Under the pieces are notes generated by a model, which made no database searches, had not been told where the DNA came from, and saw only the letters and a list, made by a program, of their open reading frames with translations. A DNA stretch of 42,505 nucleotides, from contig JADHWC010000011.1 in assembly GCA_016783665.1 (NCBI GenBank), forward strand, positions 1-42,505, written 5' to 3'. Both the position numbers and the translations under genes were made by a program. Of this stretch, positions 22,173 to 31,099 are shown piece after piece. This DNA is from Fidelibacterota bacterium. GTDB lineage: Bacteria > Fidelibacterota > UBA2242. Within the stretch, counting starts at the first letter, position 1. Every line of letters starts with the position of its first letter.

Positions 22173-22384
22173 AAAGGTTAAGATATGAATAAAAGTAATA
22201 AAAATAAAGATTGGTTTTCAAGGATTGATAATTTTTCAGGCCTATTTTTATCCGACGGCATTATTAAGGAATCTTAAGCTCTCTTTTGTTTGGTGTATTC
22301 ATATGTATAAATTAACTAGTTGCATTTTCGATCATTTTACGTTAATGTCGGTGGGTATTTTTAGGTATTATTTAAGGGAATATT

Positions 22385-23479
22385 ATGTGGAGAACAGATG
22401 AAGGTAGTACAGGCAGACTCATCCAGCTCTGTATCGGTTATTTTATTTTCTATATTATTACAGGTCTAAGCGTCAAGTTTTTCTTATCGACAGGAATTGG
22501 ACGCCCGGGTATGAATGGAATGGAATATCTGTTTTACAGCACAGCCAGCAGCACCCTGCTTGCTACTTCAGTGGTGCTTTTTCTAAAATGGTATAGGATG
22601 GAATCTGTAAAACGAATTACCCTGGGCAAGATTTCCTTTCCCTCAGAATTTTTATATATTATTCCATCCGGAATTTGCACCGCTATAGTTATTCCGACCA
22701 CCACCCTAATGTATTCCTTTGGGGCAATTTCCGTTATGGTTGCGATGGTAATCATGCGTGGCGCCGTTATTGTAATTGGACGAATCGTTGATGCCATTCA
22801 GATCAGACAGGGAATTCTGCATAAAAAAGTTTACCAAGAAGAAAATATTGCTATTGTATTTGCCCTGTTGGCTATCAGTATCAAGGTGTTAAGCAGTTCG
22901 GGCAATGGCAAGGCTAATCCATTTACGTCGCTTCCGGTAATGATTATCTTTGGTTCCTACATCATTGCTTATGCCATCCGTATTTATATAATGAATTATT
23001 ATAAAAACACGCGACCGAAAAATGTAAAATTCAATAATAATAAGAGCTTCTTTGCAGTAGAGCAAATTACCTCCACAACGACCCTCTATCTTATCACGAT
23101 TATTCTTTTAACAATAGTAAAAACCACTGGTTGGTCCGGAGAGCGAATCATGCCTTTTGCAAATTCTTTTTTTCATCCCATTGCGGGTTGGTGGTATTGG
23201 GCAATGATCTTCGGCACAGCTTTTGGCGTCGTAGCGTTTTTCTCGGTTTTCATCTTCATGTTCAGGGGCAGAACCGCTACTTTTGCCGGACTTGTAAACC
23301 GCTTAACGTCCTTAATTGCCGGAACGGTTTCGACGCTCATTTTCTGGCTGGCTTTTAGCGGCAAGAAGCCAATAATTGTGGATTGGATTTCATTGATATT
23401 TATTTTAACCGCAGTGTCCTTTATTGCGGTGGCTGAGAAAAAACGTTCTCGGGAACTGGCACTGAACGAATCCAGATAG
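22385..23479 (+). CDS. Multi-pass integral membrane protein, DMT-transporter-like
   Basis: About 10 hydrophobic segments in 364 aa; ISVMVAMVIMRGAVIVIGRIVDA and C-terminal GLVNRLTSLIAGTVSTLIFWLAF reminiscent of DMT repeats. Confidence 0.55.
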   Translation: MWRTDEGSTGRLIQLCIGYFIFYIITGLSVKFFLSTGIGRPGMNGMEYLFYSTASSTLLATSVVLFLKWYRMESVKRITLGKISFPSEFLYIIPSGICTAIVIPTTTLMYSFGAISVMVAMVIMRGAVIVIGRIVDAIQIRQGILHKKVYQEENIAIVFALLAISIKVLSSSGNGKANPFTSLPVMIIFGSYIIAYAIRIYIMNYYKNTRPKNVKFNNNKSFFAVEQITSTTTLYLITIILLTIVKTTGWSGERIMPFANSFFHPIAGWWYWAMIFGTAFGVVAFFSVFIFMFRGRTATFAGLVNRLTSLIAGTVSTLIFWLAFSGKKPIIVDWISLIFILTAVSFIAVAEKKRSRELALNESR

Positions 23480-23505
23480 ATAGTGATTATAAATAAGAGG
23501 TCATA

Positions 23506-24231
23506 ATGTGCAAAAATCATTTTGATATCATTATTCTAAACGGACGTCCCGGATCGGGCAAGTCAGAGGTAATTGATTATTTAATAAAAACACCTGTCGA
23601 TGAGCGCATTCGACGTTTTCATATTGGGAAATTAGATGAAATTGATGATTTTCCCATGCTGTGGACCTGGTTTGAGGAGGATGCGATTCTGGAAAAGATC
23701 ATGCAAAAACCAAGGAGGCATACGGATAAAGAAGGATACTTTCTGTATGAATATCAATGGCATCTTCTGATTGAAAGAATTTCCATGGAATATAGCAAGA
23801 AGTTACGGAATAACGATAAGTATCATGAGGATTTTACCTCTCTTGTAGAATTTTCCCGGGGTTCCGAGCACGGCGGATATATTGAAGCCTATAAGTATTT
23901 GTCCGATGAGATTTTTAAAAAAGCGGCTATTTTTTACATTGAAGTATCATTTGATGAATCCTTGCGTAAAAACAGGAAACGATTTAATCCTGATCGCCCG
24001 GACAGTATTCTGGAACACGGTCTTCCCGATGAAAAACTAAAACGTTTATATTGCGAGGTTGACTGGGAAGCATTTAAGGGAGACGATCCGGAATTTATCA
24101 CAATTAAAGGACATAAGGTGCCGTATGTCGTACTGCAGAATGAAAAAGATATAACTACAACCAGAGATGAAAGGCTCGGAGATGTATTGGAAGATCTTTT
24201 TGGAAAGTTGTGGGATTTGTGGAAGAAATAA
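23506..24231 (+). CDS. P-loop NTPase of unknown function
   Basis: IIILNGRPGSGKSEVIDYL Walker A; 241 aa, 26 nt downstream of the membrane protein. Confidence 0.6.
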   Translation: MCKNHFDIIILNGRPGSGKSEVIDYLIKTPVDERIRRFHIGKLDEIDDFPMLWTWFEEDAILEKIMQKPRRHTDKEGYFLYEYQWHLLIERISMEYSKKLRNNDKYHEDFTSLVEFSRGSEHGGYIEAYKYLSDEIFKKAAIFYIEVSFDESLRKNRKRFNPDRPDSILEHGLPDEKLKRLYCEVDWEAFKGDDPEFITIKGHKVPYVVLQNEKDITTTRDERLGDVLEDLFGKLWDLWKK

Positions 24232-24255
24232 CAGAAGAATTTACAAATAAGTATA

Positions 24256-24283
24256 GAAAAGCCCTGTTCTTCAGGGCTTTTTC
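24256..24283. terminator. Rho-independent terminator, probably bidirectional
   Basis: AAAAGCCCTG-TTCTT-CAGGGCTTTT with flanking A and T runs between convergent genes. Confidence 0.88.
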
Positions 24284-24806
24284 ATTGTCTGTTTTCGCTT
24301 ATAAACGTTTCAACTTTTTGTTTTAAAATATTCCTTGTAATTTGAAATGCCATCAATTTGCGTTCTTCATCGCCGAAAATTCGTATGGGATCGTCAATAT
24401 ACCAGTTGATTCGTTTAAATTCACCGGGGAAATCGGGACAGCTTAAAGCGGCAACTTCGCAAAGCGGAATCACATAGTCAAATTTTGTGTCGGCGTATTC
24501 GTTTACATGGATTGATTGATGCCCTTCCATGGAAATGCCGATTTCCGCCATCACCTTTTTGGTGAGATGATGTACTCCGGCGGGAGTTATACCGGCGCTG
24601 TGAATATCAAATATTTCTCCGGCATGAGCTTTCAATAAAGCTTCAGCCATCTGGCTGCGGACAGAGTTGCCCGTGCAAATGAAAAGAACTTTTTTCTTTC
24701 CATCTAATGGCTTTGGTTCGCTCTTCGGTTCTGTTTTTTGCTCATTGCGGAAAAGTTCGCTTAAATCGCCCATTAAATCTCCATTTCTCTTGCGAAATAT
24801 AACCAT
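24282..24806 (-). CDS. Low-molecular-weight phosphatase/ArsC-type arsenate reductase-like protein
   Basis: KKVLFICTGNSVRSQMAEALLKAHAG (CX5RS), DYVIPLCEVAALSCPDFPG, INWYIDDPI. Confidence 0.78.
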   Translation of the reverse strand: MVIFRKRNGDLMGDLSELFRNEQKTEPKSEPKPLDGKKKVLFICTGNSVRSQMAEALLKAHAGEIFDIHSAGITPAGVHHLTKKVMAEIGISMEGHQSIHVNEYADTKFDYVIPLCEVAALSCPDFPGEFKRINWYIDDPIRIFGDEERKLMAFQITRNILKQKVETFISENRQ

Positions 24807-24880
24807 TTTATGGGATTTTATACAAATTGAATTTTAGATAAACAGATTTTTATCAACAGCGGTGGTTTGTATATTTGGTT

Positions 24881-25798
24881 ATGATTAGCGCTGATCAGAT
24901 ACGCACAACTGTATTTAAAGAGGGTTTTGCGGCGTATGGGTTTTCGGATCCGGTATTGAAACCTGCTCATTTAATGCGTTTTAAGAAATGGATAAATGCC
25001 GGGTATCAAGCCGATATGCAATGGATAGAGCGAAATATCGAACAGAGATTGGATATTCGAGAAAGAGTTCCCTGGGTAAAATCGGTACTTGCGGTGGCAG
25101 ATAATTATTTTAATCATATTGATGTTTCTTTGAATAACCCCCGGATTTCCCGATATGCTCTTGGCGGCGATTATCATGAAATAGTTAAAAAGAAACTTCT
25201 CAATATATTATCTGTATTAGAGGAGATGGAACCAGGGATTATTGGTAAAGTGTACGTTGATACCGGACCGGTACTTGAAAGAGCTTTTGCTGCTCAGGCG
25301 GGATTGGGTTGGATTGGGAAAAATTCGTCTTTGATAGTAAATGATATCGGGTCCTATTGTTTTCTTGGGGAACTGATCTTAAATGTTCCGGCAAAACAAT
25401 CTAATGAAACTGAAAAATTGTGTGGCAATTGCACGAAATGTATAGAAGCCTGCCCAACCGGCGCAATTATAGAGCCGGGGTTGATAGATTCCCGGAAATG
25501 CATTTCCTATTTAACAATAGAGAAGCAGGGCGATTTTACAAGCAGAGAAGAGCAATTGTTGAATAATTGGTTGTTCGGCTGCGACGTCTGTCAGGAATGT
25601 TGTCCGTGGAACCAAAAGTGGGGGAAAAAAACAGGTGAAACGCGGTATATTAATCGGCTTTCGATTATTGAAAGGTCCTTAAATGAATGGCTGGAAATTA
25701 CAGAAGAAGAATTTAAAGATCTTTTTACAAACAGTTCTGTTAAACGTCTGCACTTTGATCGGTTTAGACGAAACCTGCTGGCTCTTATATCAAAATAA
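24881..25798 (+). CDS. queG: Epoxyqueuosine reductase QueG
   Basis: YVDTGPVLERAFAAQAGLGWIGKNSSLI, LCGNCTKCIEACPTGAI, CDVCQECCPWNQKW (4Fe-4S motifs). ORF track starts at TTG 24875; ATG 24881 is likelier. Confidence 0.9.
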   Translation: MISADQIRTTVFKEGFAAYGFSDPVLKPAHLMRFKKWINAGYQADMQWIERNIEQRLDIRERVPWVKSVLAVADNYFNHIDVSLNNPRISRYALGGDYHEIVKKKLLNILSVLEEMEPGIIGKVYVDTGPVLERAFAAQAGLGWIGKNSSLIVNDIGSYCFLGELILNVPAKQSNETEKLCGNCTKCIEACPTGAIIEPGLIDSRKCISYLTIEKQGDFTSREEQLLNNWLFGCDVCQECCPWNQKWGKKTGETRYINRLSIIERSLNEWLEITEEEFKDLFTNSSVKRLHFDRFRRNLLALISK

Positions 25799-25833
25799 AT
25801 TTTTATGATTCGATAAAAGGCGTATATTTATGG

Positions 25834-26886
25834 ATGAATAAAACCATCGAGATGAAAGAAAAAACTGTTATTGCTGTCGATGCGATGGGTGGCGACCATG
25901 CACCTGACGAAATTGTAAAAGGCGCCGCTGAAGCCACAGTTGAATCACCGGTAAATGTTATTCTGGTTGGTGATGAATATCGCATAAAGGCTATATTGGA
26001 AAAAGCAGAATATCGCCGTGAACAACTTGAAATTGTTCATACGGACGATATGATAACGATGGAAGACGTACCACATGAGGCTATTCGGCAGAAGCCGGAG
26101 GCATCAATGATGCTGGCGGCAAAATTATGTTCCGCTGGACGAGCGCAGGGATTAGTATCGGCGGGAAATACTGGAGCATATGTGCTTTCCGCTTCATTAA
26201 ATATCCCCCGTATCGCAGGGATTCGAAAAACAGCTATAGCCACTGTTTATCCAACGAGAAACGCACAAAAGCGAGAGGATCATTTTTCGCTATTGCTGGA
26301 CATCGGCGCCAATATTCACTGTTCTGCAGAAGACATGGTTCAGTTTGCATTAATGGGAAAGATTTATGCATCTGATATTAAAGGAATAAAGGACCCAACC
26401 GTGGCGCTCTTGAATATTGGTAAAGAATCGTACAAAGGCGGTAAAATACTTTCGCGGGTTTATAAAATTCTTGATGAACTTCCGGGTGTGAATTTTATAG
26501 GTAATATCGAGGGCAATGATGTCATGCGGGGACTCTCGGATGTCGTCGTTACCGAAGGATATGTCGGTAATATAGTTACTAAAACCATGGAAGGAATTGC
26601 CGAGACGGTTTCCCAGCTTGGTCGATATGCCTTTAAGCGCCGCTTTCTTTGGCGAATCGGGCTTATTGCCCTTTCAAGCGGCATTCGACAGCTAAAACAA
26701 CTGACTGATTACTCCGAATACGGCGGCGCGCCGCTGCTTGGATTTAAAGAAATTGTGATAAAAGCGCATGGACGTTCAAAAGCCAAGGCGATCACAAATG
26801 CTGTTAAATTAGCAGCAAAATCTCATCGCGATAATATCTGCGGGCGAATTGAAAAGGAGATCGCTGAGTTTGAATCCCTAAAATAA
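25834..26886 (+). CDS. plsX: Phosphate acyltransferase PlsX
   Basis: VIAVDAMGGDHAPDEIVKGA, GLVSAGNTGAYVLSA, LLNIGKESYKGG, GNIEGNDVMRGLSDVVVTEGYVGNIVTKTMEG. Likely start at internal ATG 25852. Confidence 0.94.
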   Translation: MNKTIEMKEKTVIAVDAMGGDHAPDEIVKGAAEATVESPVNVILVGDEYRIKAILEKAEYRREQLEIVHTDDMITMEDVPHEAIRQKPEASMMLAAKLCSAGRAQGLVSAGNTGAYVLSASLNIPRIAGIRKTAIATVYPTRNAQKREDHFSLLLDIGANIHCSAEDMVQFALMGKIYASDIKGIKDPTVALLNIGKESYKGGKILSRVYKILDELPGVNFIGNIEGNDVMRGLSDVVVTEGYVGNIVTKTMEGIAETVSQLGRYAFKRRFLWRIGLIALSSGIRQLKQLTDYSEYGGAPLLGFKEIVIKAHGRSKAKAITNAVKLAAKSHRDNICGRIEKEIAEFESLK

Positions 26887-27036
26887 TTTTTTCTCTATAG
26901 AGCTCCTTATTCCCATAGATTTTAGTTTGCGCGATAAATTGGGTCGTTGTATTCCCAATTCCTTAGCCGCTCGGCTAATGTTCAGATTCACTCGCTGGTC
27001 GGCAATATCATAGTTAGGCGATTTGGGTTTTATCAA
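26878..27036 (-). CDS. Small Fis/NtrC-type helix-turn-helix ORF (possible remnant of a sigma54 activator C-terminus); TTG start tentative
   Basis: Own translation, minus strand: (M)IKPKSPNYDIADQRVNLNISRAAKELGIQRPNLSRKLKSMGIRSSIEKKLF*; NISRAAKELGIQRPNLSRKLKSMGI matches the canonical NtrC-family HTH_8 pattern. Confidence 0.6.
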   Translation of the reverse strand: MIKPKSPNYDIADQRVNLNISRAAKELGIQRPNLSRKLKSMGIRSSIEKKLF

Positions 27037-27122
27037 CAGGGATTCTGATTTATCGGTTGGAACAAATTAAAAAAACCGATATATTCACAAAACATTTTGT
27101 AAACGGAAGAGGACTACACATT

Positions 27123-28667
27123 ATGCCTGGATTTTCGCTTGTCAAGAGTGCCGCAGTTTTAGGTATTGACGCGTATATAGTGAACGTGGAATGTAATCTC
27201 AGCCGTGCAGAACTACCGCGTTTTATAACTGTCGGATTGCCGGAAGGAGCCGTTAAAGAAAGCAAGGAGCGAGTTACATCCGCCATCAAAAACACGGGAT
27301 ATTATATTCCCAGCAATAAGGTTGTGATAAACCTAGCGCCGGCGGATATTCGGAAAGAGGGAAGCGCCTTTGACCTGCCGATTGCCATAGGAATTCTAAG
27401 CGCGGCAAAAATATTATCACCTGATTTACTGAACGATTACGTCATCCTTGGGGAATTATCTCTTGATGGTTCATTGCGGGGAATAAAAGGTACGCTGCCT
27501 ATCTCGGTATCAATAAATGACTCTGGTATAAAAGGAATTATTTTACCGGAAGATAATGCCCGAGAAGCTGCGATCGCAGGTGGTCTTTCCGTAATCGGTG
27601 TAAAATCCTTACAGGAAGCCATTGGTTTTTTGAATGGAAAATTTATGCCCGCTAAGGTTTGCGTGAACGTACAAGACCTTTTTGAGGAAAGACGGCAATA
27701 TGACCGGGATTATGCTGATGTAAAGGGGCAAGAACACGCAAAGCGGGCGCTCGAAGTGGCGGCTGCCGGCTCACATAATATTATCATGATCGGTCCTCCG
27801 GGCTCCGGAAAAACCATGCTCGCCAAACGTTTTCCGTCGATATTGCCCAATCTGACGCTTGAAGAAGCGCTGGAAACAACAAAAATTCATTCTGTTGCGG
27901 GTCTGGTGCCGCCTGGAGAGGGCATTATCGCCACCCGGCCTTTTCGCTCTCCTCATCATACAATTTCGGATGCTGCTTTGGTTGGCGGTGGAAAGATTCC
28001 ACGCCCCGGCGAGGTGAGTCTTGGTCACCACGGGGTTTTGTTTTTGGATGAGCTGCCGGAATTCAAGAAAAATGTTCTGGAAGTGCTTCGCCAACCGATG
28101 GAAAACGGTATGGTTACAATCAGCCGGGCCCAAATGTCTTTATCCTATCCGTCGAATTTTATTCTTGTTGGCGCCATGAATCCATGTCCTTGCGGGTACA
28201 GTACGGATCCGAATAATGAATGCGCATGTTCACCGGCGCAAATTCAGAAATATATGTCCAGAATTTCCGGACCATTATTGGATCGAATTGATATTCATAT
28301 TGAAGTCCCGGCGGTTAGACTATCTGATCTGGCTAATAAAAATCCGGGCGAGCGATCAGAGAAAATACGTGAACGCGTCCAGGCTGCAAGGAAGATACAA
28401 TCTGCCCGTTTTAAAGATTTCCAGGGAATATATGCTAATGCGGATATGGAGACAAAGCTGATTCGTAGATTTTGTAGAATTGACAAGACGGGAGAGACTT
28501 TGCTGCATAACGCTATTTCAAAATTGGGACTCAGCGCGCGCGCGTATGACCGTATTTTGAAAGTATCCCGCACAATTGCGGATTTGGCGGGCATTGCTGA
28601 AATCCATCCGGAACATTTAGCCGAAGCCATCCAGTATCGCAGTCTTGACCGTCAGCTGTGGCTTTGA
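27123..28667 (+). CDS. comM: YifB/ComM family Mg chelatase-like AAA ATPase (ORF track starts at 27057)
   Basis: PGFSLVKSAAVLGIDAYIVNVE, GLPEGAVKESKERVTSAIKN, NIIMIGPPGSGKTMLAKRFPSILP, RPFRSPHHTISDAALVGGG, GVLFLDELPEF. Confidence 0.93.
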   Translation: MPGFSLVKSAAVLGIDAYIVNVECNLSRAELPRFITVGLPEGAVKESKERVTSAIKNTGYYIPSNKVVINLAPADIRKEGSAFDLPIAIGILSAAKILSPDLLNDYVILGELSLDGSLRGIKGTLPISVSINDSGIKGIILPEDNAREAAIAGGLSVIGVKSLQEAIGFLNGKFMPAKVCVNVQDLFEERRQYDRDYADVKGQEHAKRALEVAAAGSHNIIMIGPPGSGKTMLAKRFPSILPNLTLEEALETTKIHSVAGLVPPGEGIIATRPFRSPHHTISDAALVGGGKIPRPGEVSLGHHGVLFLDELPEFKKNVLEVLRQPMENGMVTISRAQMSLSYPSNFILVGAMNPCPCGYSTDPNNECACSPAQIQKYMSRISGPLLDRIDIHIEVPAVRLSDLANKNPGERSEKIRERVQAARKIQSARFKDFQGIYANADMETKLIRRFCRIDKTGETLLHNAISKLGLSARAYDRILKVSRTIADLAGIAEIHPEHLAEAIQYRSLDRQLWL

Positions 28668-28720
28668 CAGAAATAGAAATCCCATAGTTTTTACTAATAA
28701 TTCACTTAATTTTTTACTGA

Positions 28721-31099
28721 ATGCGTAAAGAATATCTCAATAACCTGTGTATATATGTTATCTTTCTGATATACATGGTTTCGGGAGCGCAATTGTTTTC
28801 TCGGGAATCCGATGGTCGTATCAGTGGATATATTCGGGATTCCGAGACAGGCGAGCCGTTAATGTATACCAATACCGTACTGGTCGGTCAGGGTATCGGG
28901 TCAGCTAGTAATACGTATGGGTATTTTGTGATATCCGGTGTTCCGGCGGATGATTATACGTTGCGGGTTTCCTATGTCGGCTATAAAACGGAGGATTGTG
29001 ACGTATCGATGCCGCTTGGTGGCGATATTCGGATAGACATAGAGCTTGATCGGGAAAGTATTCAAGGTGAAGACATTATTGTTACGGCTGAACGTATCCG
29101 CTTTATGGAAAAGGTGGAAATCAGCCGGACAAACATTTCTTTTCGCGAAGTAAAGGCCGCTCCGGCATTTATCGAGTCAGACTTATTTCGATCAATCCAG
29201 ATGCTACCCGGGGTAACGTCCCAAAACGACTTTTCTTCGGCATTAATCGTACGCGGCGGAAGCCCGGATGAAAACCTGATACTACTGGATGGCGCGGAAA
29301 TATATAACCCATACCATATTGGAGGTGTTTTTTCGACATTCAATGCAGACGCAATTGCCGATGCGGAGTTTTTAGCCGGTGGTTATCCGGTAGAGTATGG
29401 CGGCAGAATATCATCGGTGCTGAATATTACAAGCAAAGAAGGCAATTCGAAATCAGGAAAACTGACAAATGGAACGCCATTGGCAAAATATTGGGACCTA
29501 AGCGGGGTGAAAGGTGAAATTTCAGCGCTCAGTAGCAAGGTGCTACTGGAGGGCCCGCTTTATCGTGGCTCCTGGATGATTTCACTGCGTAGAACATATT
29601 TTGATCAGCTGGCGAAGCTATATTATTGGATAAAAAAGAGCGATCAGAGCTGGAAATATTATTTCTGGGACAGTCAGATTAAGTTGGTTTCGGATATAAA
29701 TAAGAAAAACAGACTTTCTTTCTCAACTTTTACAGGGCGGGACAGATTGGCGTTCATTATTGATAGGGATTTGTCCGGTGAAATAAATTTTGATTGGGAC
29801 TGGGGAAACAGCACATCGAACCTTCAATGGCGCTATGTCCCGAATTCGCGCTACTTTTCTGAAATGAGCCTGTCAAAGACGGTGTATTCATTTGATGTTG
29901 ATCTGAGTTTCAGTAGTGTGGACAGCGTGGCGGGAAAAGCCTCTAACAGGATTCTGGTAAAAAATAGCGTAGAGGATATTTGTCTTAGAGAGAAGGTATA
30001 TTGCTATTTAAACAGCTATCATACATTGACATTTGGTATAGAACTAAAGAGACTTGGGATAAGCTTCAAACAAATGCTCGACGATGTAAAGTTTTTTGAT
30101 ATATCTCAGAACCCAATGATCTTATCGTTCTTTGTCCGGGATCAATGGAAACCCAACGCCCTGCTGGCGCTTCAATTTGGCATTCGAACGACAAAATATG
30201 AGATACATAAACGCTTATATACCGAACCTCGATTAGGTATCAAATATAACCTCACAGAAAATACGGTATTAAAAGGGAGCTGGGGTAAGTATTATCAATT
30301 TCTGTTCACGACTAATGACGAAAATCAGATTTTACGGATTGTCGATTTCTGGGAGCCCATCCCAAAGTATCTCAAGGCAGCATCAAATCAGCATATTATT
30401 CTTGGAGTTGAGCGGTGGCTTGGGGAGGGATTCACTGGTTCCATAGAATCATATTATAAACCATATTCTTATTTATTGGGAAACAATCCGAACAATAACC
30501 CGGCCATCGATACTGATGATTTTATCGCCGGAACTGGAAAAGCCCGGGGCATTGAGCTTCTGATTCGGAAATTAAACGGTAAATTAACAGGCTGGTTGGG
30601 ATATTCGTATAATTACGTTCAGAAACGAATTGATTTTAACGGCGACGGGAAAGTCGTTGCGTCTGATGATGAGATATATTATCCCAATTACTACCGCCCG
30701 CATATATTCAATCTATTTTTGAATTATAAAATAAATAAAAGAAATCGCATAAGCTTGACGTTGACAACATCCAGTGGACAGCCTTATACACCGGTTTTAG
30801 GTAAAGTGTACACACAAAGCAATTTTGGAGACATCGACAACCCTTATCAAAACCTTGTAAATATTTACGGGCGTAAAAATTCAGAGACATATCCTAAATA
30901 TATCCGGGGTGACATCGGCTGGACGCGCAACATTTCACCCTATGGGATTACAGGTAAATTCAAAATACAGATCATTAATTTTACAAACCATTTTAACGTG
31001 TTGATTTATAATTGGGATCATTCAAAATCGCCATCACAGGTATCAGCGATAGGGATGTTTCCTATTATTCCTACCATAGGAGTGGAATTTGAACTTTAA
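28721..31099 (+). CDS. TonB-dependent receptor with N-terminal carboxypeptidase-regulatory-like domain
   Basis: GRISGYIRDSETGEPLMYTNTVLVGQGIGSASNTYGYFVISGVPADDYTLRVSYVGY; plug FIESDLFRSIQMLPGVTSQNDFSSALIVRGGSPDENLILLDGAEIYNPYH. Confidence 0.88.
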   Translation: MRKEYLNNLCIYVIFLIYMVSGAQLFSRESDGRISGYIRDSETGEPLMYTNTVLVGQGIGSASNTYGYFVISGVPADDYTLRVSYVGYKTEDCDVSMPLGGDIRIDIELDRESIQGEDIIVTAERIRFMEKVEISRTNISFREVKAAPAFIESDLFRSIQMLPGVTSQNDFSSALIVRGGSPDENLILLDGAEIYNPYHIGGVFSTFNADAIADAEFLAGGYPVEYGGRISSVLNITSKEGNSKSGKLTNGTPLAKYWDLSGVKGEISALSSKVLLEGPLYRGSWMISLRRTYFDQLAKLYYWIKKSDQSWKYYFWDSQIKLVSDINKKNRLSFSTFTGRDRLAFIIDRDLSGEINFDWDWGNSTSNLQWRYVPNSRYFSEMSLSKTVYSFDVDLSFSSVDSVAGKASNRILVKNSVEDICLREKVYCYLNSYHTLTFGIELKRLGISFKQMLDDVKFFDISQNPMILSFFVRDQWKPNALLALQFGIRTTKYEIHKRLYTEPRLGIKYNLTENTVLKGSWGKYYQFLFTTNDENQILRIVDFWEPIPKYLKAASNQHIILGVERWLGEGFTGSIESYYKPYSYLLGNNPNNNPAIDTDDFIAGTGKARGIELLIRKLNGKLTGWLGYSYNYVQKRIDFNGDGKVVASDDEIYYPNYYRPHIFNLFLNYKINKRNRISLTLTTSSGQPYTPVLGKVYTQSNFGDIDNPYQNLVNIYGRKNSETYPKYIRGDIGWTRNISPYGITGKFKIQIINFTNHFNVLIYNWDHSKSPSQVSAIGMFPIIPTIGVEFEL

